Of a stretch of DNA of 64,000 nucleotides, positions 33,844 through 42,202 are shown in pieces. The DNA comes from JANSYA01 sp965243385. Lineage in GTDB: Bacteria > Spirochaetota > Leptospiria > Leptospirales > Leptonemataceae. The notes under the pieces were generated by a model. It worked only from the letters and a program-made list of their open reading frames with translations, searched no databases and had not been told where the DNA came from. Position numbers and translations under genes: made by a program. The DNA lies in the NCBI GenBank assembly GCA_965243385.1, contig CBDEUV010000002.1, forward strand, positions 2,542,001-2,606,000, in the 5' to 3' direction. Within the stretch, counting starts at the first letter, position 1. Every line of letters begins with the position of its first letter.

Positions 33844-33971
33844 CTGCGTTTGTGTAAGATCCATCAACGGTCCGGCGGACACTTTCATATAGTTTCCGTA
33901 TTGCAAACCAGGCTCCTCCGACCGAACCCGCCGACCGCGCCAAAAAACTCGCATCCGGAAGTAAATAACAG

Positions 33972-33997
33972 GTGACTTTCTAGTCACATATTATAAT
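33972..33997 (+). promoter_or_regulatory. Operator and -10 element of the ArsR-AHSA1 gene
   Basis: GTGAC-N6-GTCAC (33972-33987) is directly followed by TATAAT (33992-33997). The palindrome fills the -35/-10 spacer, the usual place for ArsR-type autorepression. The -35 (near 33969) is poor. Transcription should begin near 34004, only ~6 bases before the ATG at 34011. Confidence 0.6.
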
Positions 33998-34010
33998 GCT
34001 GCCCGACAGA

Positions 34011-34856
34011 ATGACTTCCGTGACGGAAATCGACGATGAGCTGGAGCCGGTCTTTCGAGCCCTGGCGGATCGGGGGCGCCGCCGGATTCTGGACCTGTTG
34101 AAACGCAATCCCGGCTCGACGGTCGGCGAAATCTGCGAGCGCTTCGAATCGACGCGCTTCGCCGTCATGAAACATCTGGGCGTACTCGAAGACGCGAATC
34201 TGATCAGCCGACTGCGCGACGGGCGTTCGAAACGCCTCTACTTAAATCCCATCCCGCTACAAATGCTGCAGGATCGCTGGCTCTCGGAATACAGCCGTCT
34301 GTGGGCCGCGGGCCTCACGCAACTCAAGTACGAACTGGAACAAAACGCCATGCAAACTCCCCCGCGACAGGTTTATGTAATCTATATTCGCACGACGGTG
34401 CAGCGCCTCTGGCAGGCGCTGATCGACCCCGATGCGACGAGGAATTATTATTTGCAGATGGAAGTCGAAACCCCGGCACAGCCGCGAGACGATGCGAAGT
34501 CCGGCGCGGCGAATCGTCTGCGACCCGGCGATCCTTTCAATTATTATACGACCGACGCAAAGCGGGGGACGCGCGAAATCGGCGTGGAAGGCGAAATCAT
34601 CGAAGTGATTCCGGAACGCAAACTGGTGCACAGCTTCGCGCCGCTGAAAGTCGATCCGGATCGAAGCGAGCCTCCCAGCCGGGTAAGCTACGAACTCGAA
34701 GAGCAGGCGGATGATACCGTGAAGCTCACCGTGATTCACGAAGGATTTTCCGGCGAAACTCCGATTTTTCGCCAGGCGGCGGAGGGCTGGCCGATCATTC
34801 TCAGCGGACTAAAAACATTGCTCGAGACCGGCGACTCGCTCAGCGCGGGCGCCTGA
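34011..34856 (+). CDS. ArsR-type HTH fused to AHSA1/SRPBCC domain
   Basis: 281-residue regulator. Winged-helix ArsR domain at ~10-90 (FRALADRGRRRILDLLKR, FESTRFAVMKHLGVLEDANL), no metal-binding Cys motif, then an AHSA1-type SRPBCC ligand-binding domain (~115-275, VYVIYIRTTVQRLWQALIDP). It probably senses a hydrophobic ligand and represses its own promoter. The ATG at 33996 overlaps the TATAAT box, so the ATG at 34011 is preferred, giving a nearly leaderless mRNA. The YHS gene 65 bases downstream is a likely co-regulated target. Confidence 0.82.
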   Translation: MTSVTEIDDELEPVFRALADRGRRRILDLLKRNPGSTVGEICERFESTRFAVMKHLGVLEDANLISRLRDGRSKRLYLNPIPLQMLQDRWLSEYSRLWAAGLTQLKYELEQNAMQTPPRQVYVIYIRTTVQRLWQALIDPDATRNYYLQMEVETPAQPRDDAKSGAANRLRPGDPFNYYTTDAKRGTREIGVEGEIIEVIPERKLVHSFAPLKVDPDRSEPPSRVSYELEEQADDTVKLTVIHEGFSGETPIFRQAAEGWPIILSGLKTLLETGDSLSAGA

Positions 34857-34921
34857 CCGCTATGAAATCGACAGGCGCATTGCAATTCATTCGCGGAAGT
34901 AAAAATTAAGGAGACTGAATC

Positions 34922-35401
34922 ATGAAAGGCAAAGCATTCAAAATGGGAGGCGCCGCGCTGGTCGCTCTGATGATCGCGGCGGCAATCTTCGCGCGTTCGC
35001 AGAATCTCGCGCCGATTTCGCTCGCGTACAATGCGATCGCGCAACCGGCGTTCTCCGACGTCGCCCTCGGCGGTTACGACCCGGTGGCTTATTTTACCGA
35101 AGCGAAGGCCGTACGGGGCGACTCCGCGTATCAATTTCGCTGGCAGGACGCCGACTGGTACTTCGCTTCCAGCGAACACCGCGATCAATTCGCGAGCGCG
35201 CCGGAAAAATACGCGCCCGCGTACGGCGGATACTGCGCCTTCGCGGTCAGCCAGGGAATAGTCGCCGGAGCCGATCCGGAAATCTGGAAGATCGTCGATG
35301 GGCGTCTCTTCGTAAACAATAACCCGGACGCCGCAGAGAATTGGGAAAAAGATATCAGCGGCAATATCGCGACCGGTGACGCGAACTGGGCTTCGCGTTG
35401 A
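34922..35401 (+). CDS. YHS-domain secreted protein
   Basis: 159 residues. N-terminal hydrophobic segment (~8-25) acts as signal peptide or anchor. A YHS-like domain follows (VALGGYDPVAYFTEAKAVRG, FASSEHRDQFASAPEKYAPA, YGGYCAFAVSQG). YHS domains are associated with metal-handling proteins; here one cysteine and several aromatic residues remain, and the function is unknown. AAGGAGA lies 8 bases before the ATG. It is probably in one unit with the ArsR-AHSA1 gene. Confidence 0.8.
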   Translation: MKGKAFKMGGAALVALMIAAAIFARSQNLAPISLAYNAIAQPAFSDVALGGYDPVAYFTEAKAVRGDSAYQFRWQDADWYFASSEHRDQFASAPEKYAPAYGGYCAFAVSQGIVAGADPEIWKIVDGRLFVNNNPDAAENWEKDISGNIATGDANWASR

Positions 35402-35616
35402 GTCACTGAGAGCCAGCATTCATTAACGGAATGCAGTCCAGCGACGGCGCTTAATCTCAAAGCCAATTATCTTTGATCCCAATTTTCGCTCGACAGTCTT
35501 AGAAAGGTATCCTAAGGCTGCGCGACGCGGGACCGACAGGCGGGCGAATTTCGGGGGAAATCGTCTATAAACCCTTCGATTCCTGCGTTTCATAACAGAA
35601 ACATACAAGAGGGATC

Positions 35617-37431
35617 ATGATGAAAAGCAAACTCATCCGTTTCGCGGGTGCGCTTACGATATATTGCGCGCTCGCAAGCGTTCCGGCGTGCCAGGACGGC
35701 CGGCTACCAGACCTCGACGCGACCGAAATCACCGCGCTGAGCGGTCTCGTCGGCGAAGCGACCGCCGGTCCGAATCTCGGGCGCACCAACGGCGCTTCGT
35801 TTTTTCACGCGGAAATTCATCCGCCGCACTGGTTGGGGTGGACTACCGACGGCTCGGCCTTAATCGAAAACAAAGCAAAATTTCTGAGCCAGGGTCTGCG
35901 CTGCTCGGGACGTTATTGCGACGACGTCGATCTGTTGAGCACCGAGACGAGCTATTCGCAAACCAATAGCTGGTGGACCGGCTATTTTTCGGACGGAAGC
36001 AACAACACTCGCGTGTGCGAAAACAACGGCTTCGTCACGGGCCTGCGCTGCAGCGGGCGCTACTGCGATAATGTTTCGCTGCGTTGCTCGCAGCTAAACA
36101 ACGGCGGCGTGCGCGACGCCTGTTACTGGACCGCACCGGTATCGGAAGAAAGCGGCGGCAAATTCATCGCGCCGGAATCGATGTATCTCGCCGGCATGCG
36201 CTGTTCCGGACGCTACTGCGATAACAAAGAGTTGTATCTCTGCCAGGCGGACGCGGGCGGCCCCGCGATAGACGTCCCGGCGATGGCGCAACAATTCGCG
36301 CCGCGCATCCGATTCGATCAGGGTTTCGGCGGCGGCTCCGGCAATCAAAGCAAATGCTTCCCGAGCGATCCCGGCGTCTATTATCAGCAGCGCGCCCAGG
36401 GCGCTGCAGCCCAGTCGCTCTGCAATCAGGATTATTCTACGATCCAGAACAACCAGGTGCCGATCTATTATATGGCCGATCGCGTCGGAACGAACGCCGT
36501 GGTCATTCGCTACTGGTTCTTTTATGCTTACCAGAGCACTTGCTTCGCAAGCTTTGGTTCGCACCCCGCGGACTGGGAGTCGGTGGCGGTGCTGGTTGTA
36601 AACGGCGAATTACAGCGAGCCGCTTTCTATCAACACGGCGGCTGGTACACGAAAGAACGCGGCCAGTTCCAGACCGTAAACGGCACGCACCCCGTCGCCT
36701 ACGCCGGCAAAAACTCCCACGGCAGCTACCACGACGACGGCGGCTCGGGCGGCTGTCTCTACTTCGAAGATTTTCGCAATCCAGGCGGGGCGGACTATCG
36801 CATGGACACCTGGAACAATCTGCACGAATTGAAACGCGGCTCCGGCGCGCCGGCCTGGATGAACTGCACCGGCTCGGGCTGTTTCGACGGCATCGGCCAT
36901 CCCATCGAACAAACCGGCAATATCCCGGCGATGGCGGGCTGTCGCAAAGACGGCTGTAATAAGTCTTCGCTCGGCGACAAAATGCCGTTCTTAAACGATC
37001 CCACCGGAACCGAGTACGTGAAAATCATCGCCAAACACAGCGGACGGGTGCTCGAAGTTGCGGGGGCCGGCGGCGGCAACGGCGACAATATCCAGCAGTG
37101 GGACGATTTCGGCGGGGCGCATCAGCGCTGGTCCTTCGAGGCTACCGGGGACGGCCATTTTCGCATCGCCGCACGGCACAGCGGCCGATGCCTCGACGTG
37201 AGCGGGGTCTCGCAGTCGAACGGAGCGAATGTACATCAGTGGAGCTGCGGCAACGGCGACAACTCGCGTTTTCGACTGGTGCCGGATTCGGACGGGATAT
37301 CGTTCAGCCTTCGTGCGAAACACAGCGGCAAATGCGTCGATATACTCGGTCGCCAGTTCCAGAACGGCGCGAACGCCGGCCAGTGGAGTTGCGCGGTCGT
37401 CGACAATCAGGCCTTTCGCTTCGGACGATAA
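35617..37431 (+). CDS. Lipoprotein with Vps62-like and ricin B lectin domains
   Basis: 604-residue predicted lipoprotein (signal peptide ends ASVPAC, Cys25). Three copies of a RCSGRYCD(D/N) motif near residues 94, 144 and 195 form a Cys-rich repeat module. Residues ~225-450 resemble Vps62/DUF946 (HPADWESVAVLV, QHGGWY, NSHGSYHDDGG). The C-terminal ~140 residues are a ricin-type beta-trefoil with three QxW-type repeats (IQQW, VHQW, AGQW), expected to bind carbohydrate. GAGGGA precedes the ATG. Likely a surface-exposed sugar-binding protein with an unknown central activity; a toxin-like role is possible but unsupported. Confidence 0.8.
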   Translation: MMKSKLIRFAGALTIYCALASVPACQDGRLPDLDATEITALSGLVGEATAGPNLGRTNGASFFHAEIHPPHWLGWTTDGSALIENKAKFLSQGLRCSGRYCDDVDLLSTETSYSQTNSWWTGYFSDGSNNTRVCENNGFVTGLRCSGRYCDNVSLRCSQLNNGGVRDACYWTAPVSEESGGKFIAPESMYLAGMRCSGRYCDNKELYLCQADAGGPAIDVPAMAQQFAPRIRFDQGFGGGSGNQSKCFPSDPGVYYQQRAQGAAAQSLCNQDYSTIQNNQVPIYYMADRVGTNAVVIRYWFFYAYQSTCFASFGSHPADWESVAVLVVNGELQRAAFYQHGGWYTKERGQFQTVNGTHPVAYAGKNSHGSYHDDGGSGGCLYFEDFRNPGGADYRMDTWNNLHELKRGSGAPAWMNCTGSGCFDGIGHPIEQTGNIPAMAGCRKDGCNKSSLGDKMPFLNDPTGTEYVKIIAKHSGRVLEVAGAGGGNGDNIQQWDDFGGAHQRWSFEATGDGHFRIAARHSGRCLDVSGVSQSNGANVHQWSCGNGDNSRFRLVPDSDGISFSLRAKHSGKCVDILGRQFQNGANAGQWSCAVVDNQAFRFGR

Positions 37432-37548
37432 GCGGGCGGATTCAAGCGCATCGCGGCGTCTTCGTGCAGCCCCACTGCACCGAAGGCGTCGCGGCGTTCA
37501 CACACTCACACTAACTCCGGATAATAGTCAATCCAAGAACGCGGCCGG

Positions 37549-38382
37549 CTAAACTTCTACTCGATAAAACTCAAGCGCGTTTTGACACAGCGCCCGATCC
37601 AGGGCCTCGTCGCCGAACTCCGACAGCGCTTCGCGAATCAGGTCCAGATCCCGCAATTCGAAAGGCCGCGGCGCGCGTGTGCCGGGCAAGTCCGTACCGA
37701 AGATCAGCGCTCCCGGATTCGCGTAAATAATCGCCCGCAGCGTTTCGGCGATATTGAACGCATCACCCGGGTCGACATCCGGGCGCGGCTCCAGGCGGCC
37801 GAAACCCGTAGCTTTGATGCGCACCCCGCGGCCGGCCAGCTCCAGCAGCGCCGGCAATCCGGCTGGATGCATACCGAGATGATCTACGGAGGCGGCCGGC
37901 AAATTGGAAATGGTACGACCGAGCACCGAAAGCGAGCCGCTTTCGAAGTCCCACAGGTCGCGGGCGTCTACGTATAACTCGGTGTGCCAGCCGGCGACTT
38001 CGAATACCCGGCGCGCGAAGGCGTCCAGTTCAGAACGCTCCAGCCCGCCGCCCCGAAAGAGATTGCAGCGAATCGCGCGAATGCCGAGGGAATTCAGACG
38101 TTGGATCTCCGCGTTACTTACATTCGGCGCCAGCTGGGTTACGCCGACGAAGCCCGCCCCCAGTTCGGCGAGCGATGCTTCGAGATAGCTCTGGTCAAAT
38201 GCCTGGAACGAGCCGGAAACGATCGCGCCGCCGACAATCGTATCGCCGCGATTCTGTTTGAGATCCGCGGTGTGCGATAGATAGTCGAGAGTCGTGAAGT
38301 TTCCGGGCAGATAACCCTGGTTCGCGACGAGCGGAAAGCGCGGATCAATGATGTGCAGGTGACTGTCGAAGATCCGCGCCAT
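37549..38382 (-). CDS. Amidohydrolase-family (TIM-barrel) hydrolase
   Basis: 277 residues, the size of amidohydrolase-2 proteins (2-pyrone-4,6-dicarboxylate lactonase/aminocarboxymuconate decarboxylase group). N-terminal metal motif FDSHLHIID (HxH), a middle VDHLGMHPAG and a late FGTDLPGTRAP with the metal-binding Asp. Likely hydrolyses a lactone or decarboxylates a small acid. It begins 23 bases after the ilvB stop on the same strand, so it is probably co-transcribed, though no branched-chain pathway step is obvious for it. Confidence 0.78.
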   Translation of the reverse strand: MARIFDSHLHIIDPRFPLVANQGYLPGNFTTLDYLSHTADLKQNRGDTIVGGAIVSGSFQAFDQSYLEASLAELGAGFVGVTQLAPNVSNAEIQRLNSLGIRAIRCNLFRGGGLERSELDAFARRVFEVAGWHTELYVDARDLWDFESGSLSVLGRTISNLPAASVDHLGMHPAGLPALLELAGRGVRIKATGFGRLEPRPDVDPGDAFNIAETLRAIIYANPGALIFGTDLPGTRAPRPFELRDLDLIREALSEFGDEALDRALCQNALEFYRVEV

Positions 38383-38405
38383 TTTGCGATGAAAGCGAGC
38401 GGCGA

Positions 38406-40112
38406 CTATTTCCGATTTTCTTTTTCGGCCAGCAATCGCGCGAGATCCGAAAACTGAATCATTTCGCGCTGATCGTGACCGGCCGCGACCATCGGAAAGA
38501 CTTTCTCGTCGGCCGGAATCACGACTTCCAGTAGAGCCGGCTCATCGTCTTTCAACATGAACTCCAGGCCCCCGTCGATTTCATCGGGTTTCACGATGCG
38601 ACGTCCGGGAATGCCGTAGCTTTCGGCGAGCATGACGAAGTCCGGATTGTATTGCCACTCAGATTCGCTGAAGCGTTCTTCGAAGAACAGCTCCTGCCAC
38701 TGGCGCACCATCCCGAGAAAGCTGTTATTCAATAACAAGATCTTCACTCCCAGGTTGTACTGCCGAATCGTCGCCAGTTCCTGGATACACATCTGATACG
38801 AACCGTCGCCGGTGACGCAAATCACGAGATCGTCGGGCTTCGCGAATTTCGCGCCGATCGCCGCGGGCAGGCCATAGCCCATCGTGCCGAGACCGCCGCT
38901 GGTCAACCAGCGATTGGGTTCGTCGAAATGATAGTACTGCGCCGCCCACATCTGGTGCTGACCCACGTCGGTCGAAACGATCGCTTTGCCGTTCGAGGCT
39001 TCGTACATATCGCGCAGGATCTGCTGCGGCTTGATGACCTCTTCGTTCGACTCGAAGGCCAGCGGAAATTTTTGTTTATAACCTTCGAGGTGGTTCACCC
39101 ATTCCGAACGATCTTTCTTTTCGATATATGGCAACAGTGCCTGCAGCACGTCTTTGAGGTCGCCGCTCACGTAGTGATCGACCGCGACCCGCTTATTGAT
39201 CTCGGCTTCGTCGATGTCGATATGCGCTTTGACCGCCTGTTGCGCGAAGAGATCGGCGCGGCCCGCGACGCGATCGTCGAAACGCGCGCCGAGCGAGAAG
39301 ATAAAATCGCATTCCAGGATGGACTTATTCGCATAGGCCGTGCCGTGCATACCCGGCATGCCCTGCGAAAGTATATGACTGCCGGGAAACGCGCCGAGAC
39401 CCATCAAGGTCGTGGTCACCGGCGCCATCGATTTTTCGGCCAGCGCCCGGATCTCGGCGGCGGCCTGCGCGTTGATCGCGCCTCCGCCCACATACAGCAG
39501 GGGACGCTCGGCGGTGTTCAGCGCTTCGGCCAGCGCTTCGAGATCGCCTTTCACTTCGGGATGCTTCGTGAAACGGCCCGCGAGATTGGGTTCGCTGCGC
39601 AGTACGCCCGTCTCCGCGTTCTGAACGTCTTTTGGAATATCGATCAGCACGGGGCCGGGCCGGCCGGTATTACACATGAGCCAGGCCTCTTCGAATTTTT
39701 CGGCCATGCGATCCACGTCTTTGATGAGAGCGTTGTACTTCGTAACCGGTAACGTGATTCCGAAAATATCGGCTTCCTGAAAGGCGTCCGAACCGATCGC
39801 TGCCGTCGGCACCTGACCGGTGATCACAAACAGAGGAATGGAATCCATCTTCGCGTCGCAGAGGCCCGTAATCACGTTGGTCGCGCCGGGCCCGCTGGTC
39901 ACGACGACCACGCCGGGTTTGCCGGTCGCGCGCGCGTAGCCTTCCGCCATATGCATCGCGCCCTGCTCGTGCCGTACGAGAATATGCCGGATTTTGGAAT
40001 GATAGAGCGCGTCGTAAAAGGGCAGAATCGCTCCGCCGGGGTAGCCGAATACCAGGTCCACCCCGTGGGATTCTAATAGATCTACAAGAAGCTGTGCGCC
40101 GGTTTTTTTCAT
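38406..40112 (-). CDS. ilvB: Acetolactate synthase, large subunit
   Basis: 568-residue ThDP enzyme condensing two pyruvates, or pyruvate plus 2-ketobutyrate, in valine/leucine/isoleucine synthesis. The N-terminus has FGYPGGAILP and the catalytic glutamate in RHEQGAMHMAEG. FAD-region and C-terminal ThDP motif VTGDGSYQMCIQELATIRQ followed by NNSFLGMVRQWQ are present. Length and residues fit the biosynthetic AHAS type. No small regulatory subunit (ilvH/N) is adjacent; the amidohydrolase follows instead. The ATG at 40112 matches the family N-terminus. A structured leader lies upstream. Confidence 0.92.
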   Translation of the reverse strand: MKKTGAQLLVDLLESHGVDLVFGYPGGAILPFYDALYHSKIRHILVRHEQGAMHMAEGYARATGKPGVVVVTSGPGATNVITGLCDAKMDSIPLFVITGQVPTAAIGSDAFQEADIFGITLPVTKYNALIKDVDRMAEKFEEAWLMCNTGRPGPVLIDIPKDVQNAETGVLRSEPNLAGRFTKHPEVKGDLEALAEALNTAERPLLYVGGGAINAQAAAEIRALAEKSMAPVTTTLMGLGAFPGSHILSQGMPGMHGTAYANKSILECDFIFSLGARFDDRVAGRADLFAQQAVKAHIDIDEAEINKRVAVDHYVSGDLKDVLQALLPYIEKKDRSEWVNHLEGYKQKFPLAFESNEEVIKPQQILRDMYEASNGKAIVSTDVGQHQMWAAQYYHFDEPNRWLTSGGLGTMGYGLPAAIGAKFAKPDDLVICVTGDGSYQMCIQELATIRQYNLGVKILLLNNSFLGMVRQWQELFFEERFSESEWQYNPDFVMLAESYGIPGRRIVKPDEIDGGLEFMLKDDEPALLEVVIPADEKVFPMVAAGHDQREMIQFSDLARLLAEKENRK

Positions 40113-40136
40113 GATGCTGGACCTGTGTGAGCAACG

Positions 40137-40209
40137 ATTCCGGACAGAGTTTTCGCCTTCGGGCGGGGGGTCAAAAGATTCTCGTCCGGAATTCCCCTCA
40201 TAATAACAT
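40137..40209 (-). promoter_or_regulatory. Structured ilvB leader with Met-Leu-Leu mini-ORF
   Basis: Minus-strand order: ATG-TTA-TTA-TGA (40209-40198), GGGG, then a long hairpin with 9-bp perfect outer arms (40192-40184 with 40145-40137) and further pairing inside (tttt/aaaa, cgcc/ggcg), ending 25 bases before the ilvB ATG. TTA is a rare leucine codon in a GC-rich genome. This resembles a minimal leucine-attenuation or uORF device; no T-run terminator is present. Confidence 0.4.
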
Positions 40210-40282
40210 CGGACGGGCAAAGCCGCCACCGCGCTATTTTGAGCGGACATAATCCACAAGGCCCACTCGGGCCGGTAGCCGG

Positions 40283-40966
40283 CTAATGCCAGCAGGCTTT
40301 GACGTCTTTGAATAAGGCAAGAGCCTGCTCATGAGAGCCAGCACGCCAGGGAAAGCTTCGAAAAGATTTGGGAGCCGCGGCCCAATCAGCCCGAATAATG
40401 GGGTCAGAGAAGACCTTGCCCCCGATCGCATATGCCAGAGAACGATCGACGTTCTCCCGCAGCATCCTTTCGAGCCGTTTCGCCGCTGCTCTTTTCAAGC
40501 GTAACTGAATCCCGAAATCCCAAACGCCGCGGCCCCGGACATAACGCACGCCCGTCAGATCCGAACAGCCGATGCCGTCCGGATCGAGCACCCGCAGCTC
40601 TCGGGGCAACATCGGCGACGATGGCTTCGCACGGGCCCGGCGCCAGTAGAGAGCGATTTCTTCGTCGGCATCGATATAGAGGTTTCGACGGCGCAGTTCA
40701 GCGAGACGCTCCTCCGCAAAGGCCCTCGCGTCCGGGCGCGCCGACCGATAAGCCAGCTGGATGTCGCGTAAAATCTCAAGATGCGCCCAGTTGGACTGAA
40801 GCCGATCGGTTTTCTCCCGATCGACCAGGCGCAGTTGAAACGCGGATGGATCCGCCACGGACTCACCGGCCGCCACATCCGCTCCGGGCGGGCGGGCCGC
40901 ATTGCAGGACACGCAGGCAGGCAGCAGGAAAAAAGAAATCAGGATCCGTTGCACCGAAGGCCACAC
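40283..40966 (-). CDS. Lipoprotein with SecD P1-head-like domain
   Basis: 227 residues. Short n-region, hydrophobic segment and a lipobox-like LLPAC or CVSC. The C-terminal half (VWDFGIQLRLKRAAAKRLER, VDRSLAYAIGGKVFSDPIIR) resembles the P1 head subdomain of SecD, without SecD membrane helices. Such stand-alone copies are not functional translocase subunits; a periplasmic folding or binding role is a guess. The GTG at 40966 is chosen because a consensus promoter ends seven bases upstream, making the mRNA leaderless. A longer frame to 41122 would include the promoter itself. Confidence 0.55.
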   Translation of the reverse strand: MWPSVQRILISFFLLPACVSCNAARPPGADVAAGESVADPSAFQLRLVDREKTDRLQSNWAHLEILRDIQLAYRSARPDARAFAEERLAELRRRNLYIDADEEIALYWRRARAKPSSPMLPRELRVLDPDGIGCSDLTGVRYVRGRGVWDFGIQLRLKRAAAKRLERMLRENVDRSLAYAIGGKVFSDPIIRADWAAAPKSFRSFPWRAGSHEQALALFKDVKACWH

Positions 40967-40973
40967 GGTCAGA

Positions 40974-41002
40974 ATTATAGAGAGGGCCCATTCGACCGTC
41001 AA
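40974..41002 (-). promoter_or_regulatory. Consensus sigma70 promoter giving a leaderless mRNA
   Basis: On the minus strand TTGACG (41002-40997), exactly 17 bases, TATAAT (40979-40974). Seven bases (TCTGACC) separate the -10 from GTG at 40966, placing the start of transcription on the G of that codon. Confidence 0.75.
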
Positions 41003-41121
41003 TTCATTCCCCGAGGCCTCGCTTCGATGCTTTAGACCGTATATCCGTCCGGAAGCGAAAAGAACGTGACCGGCGCGACGCCTGCGGAGAAACAGTCGAG
41101 CTCGGAGCGGGCCGCAGTACA

Positions 41122-42195
41122 ATGGAAGTTAAAGATCTCGCCAGTTTTCAAAAGGCCGCCGACAAGCTCGACCTGGAAGCCCCGGGCGTGCTGATGGTCT
41201 CAGGTTCGGACACCGCCGCGGCCGACTCCCTGATCGACCGTTTTCGCGCGCGGCTGAGCAAAGAAATCGGAAATTACGAAACGATTCTATTCTCCGGCGA
41301 AAGCGGCGACGACCAGCGCTTCATCGAAGAAATCGCCAACGTACCGCTCTTTGCGCCGTACCGCTTCATTCTGGTGCGCCAGGCCGAAGAGCTCTTCAAG
41401 ATTCCACTCGCCTCGAAAGCGCAGTACGCGGGCTACGCCGAGGCCTTCGCAAACCCCAGCCCGCGCACTGCGGTCTTTCTGGTCTACAGCGGGAGTCCAG
41501 GCCAGAAGCTGGTGAAGCTCTTTCATCCCGCCGGGCTCCTGCATCTCGTGACCCGGGACCTGTTTTCGAATCAAATCGTAGATCAAATTCGCGCGATCGG
41601 CAAACGACTGCATCTGAACCTGGGCGAAGAGGCGATCCATTTGATCCGCGAATCCGTCGATCCGAAAAGCGGCGCCATCGAGCAGATGCTCCAGCGGCTC
41701 CGCGACAGTTTGAGCGAAGAACAACGCGAAGGCCCCATTCGACTTGATTCGATTCGCGAAGTTTTGTTTCCGGGCCAGGGCCTGAACGCCTTCGCCTTCG
41801 TCGACGCCCTCTTCGCGCTGGACCACCGTTCCGTCGAACGCGAGCTGATTCATTTTAATCCGGCCAACGACAATTTCTTTTCGATCTTAAAAATCATGCT
41901 GAATCGCACCGACGAGATTCGCAAAGCGCGGATCGGCATCGGCATGAGCATGCAGGATTCGGAGCTCATCGAATTTCTCGGACTTAAGGGACGGCCGCCG
42001 TTTATTCAGAAAAAGATTCTGAGCCGCTTAAAAATGGAAGTAAACACTTTCACGCCCGAAAGGCTCGAAGCGGTGTACGAAATGCTCATCGAAATTCAGA
42101 ACGAATTTCGCAGCAACGTACCGGTGGCGCGCCATGGCCTGATCTTTCAACGACATATCAGCGACGTGTTTTTCAGCGCGCCGGCGAGATCCTGA
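41122..42195 (+). CDS. holA: DNA polymerase III delta subunit
   Basis: 357-residue clamp-loader delta protein. The N-terminal domain begins with PGVLMVSGSDTAAADSLIDR, followed by VPLFAPYRFILVRQAEELFK, which corresponds to the beta-clamp-binding region of HolA. The middle lacks a P-loop, as expected for delta, and the C-terminal helical collar (FALDHRSVERELIHF, ILKIMLNRTDEIRKARIG) follows. It opens the sliding clamp during replication. Sequence conservation in HolA is low, but order and length fit. It is divergent from the SecD-like gene, and its stop lies 7 bases from the convergent LRR gene stop. Confidence 0.82.
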   Translation: MEVKDLASFQKAADKLDLEAPGVLMVSGSDTAAADSLIDRFRARLSKEIGNYETILFSGESGDDQRFIEEIANVPLFAPYRFILVRQAEELFKIPLASKAQYAGYAEAFANPSPRTAVFLVYSGSPGQKLVKLFHPAGLLHLVTRDLFSNQIVDQIRAIGKRLHLNLGEEAIHLIRESVDPKSGAIEQMLQRLRDSLSEEQREGPIRLDSIREVLFPGQGLNAFAFVDALFALDHRSVERELIHFNPANDNFFSILKIMLNRTDEIRKARIGIGMSMQDSELIEFLGLKGRPPFIQKKILSRLKMEVNTFTPERLEAVYEMLIEIQNEFRSNVPVARHGLIFQRHISDVFFSAPARS

Positions 42196-42202
42196 GCGAC
42201 TG

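Noticed and set aside
33733..33975. Small plus-strand frame over the divergent hairpin
   Set aside because: It reads through the terminator hairpin, has no ribosome site and no recognisable protein character.
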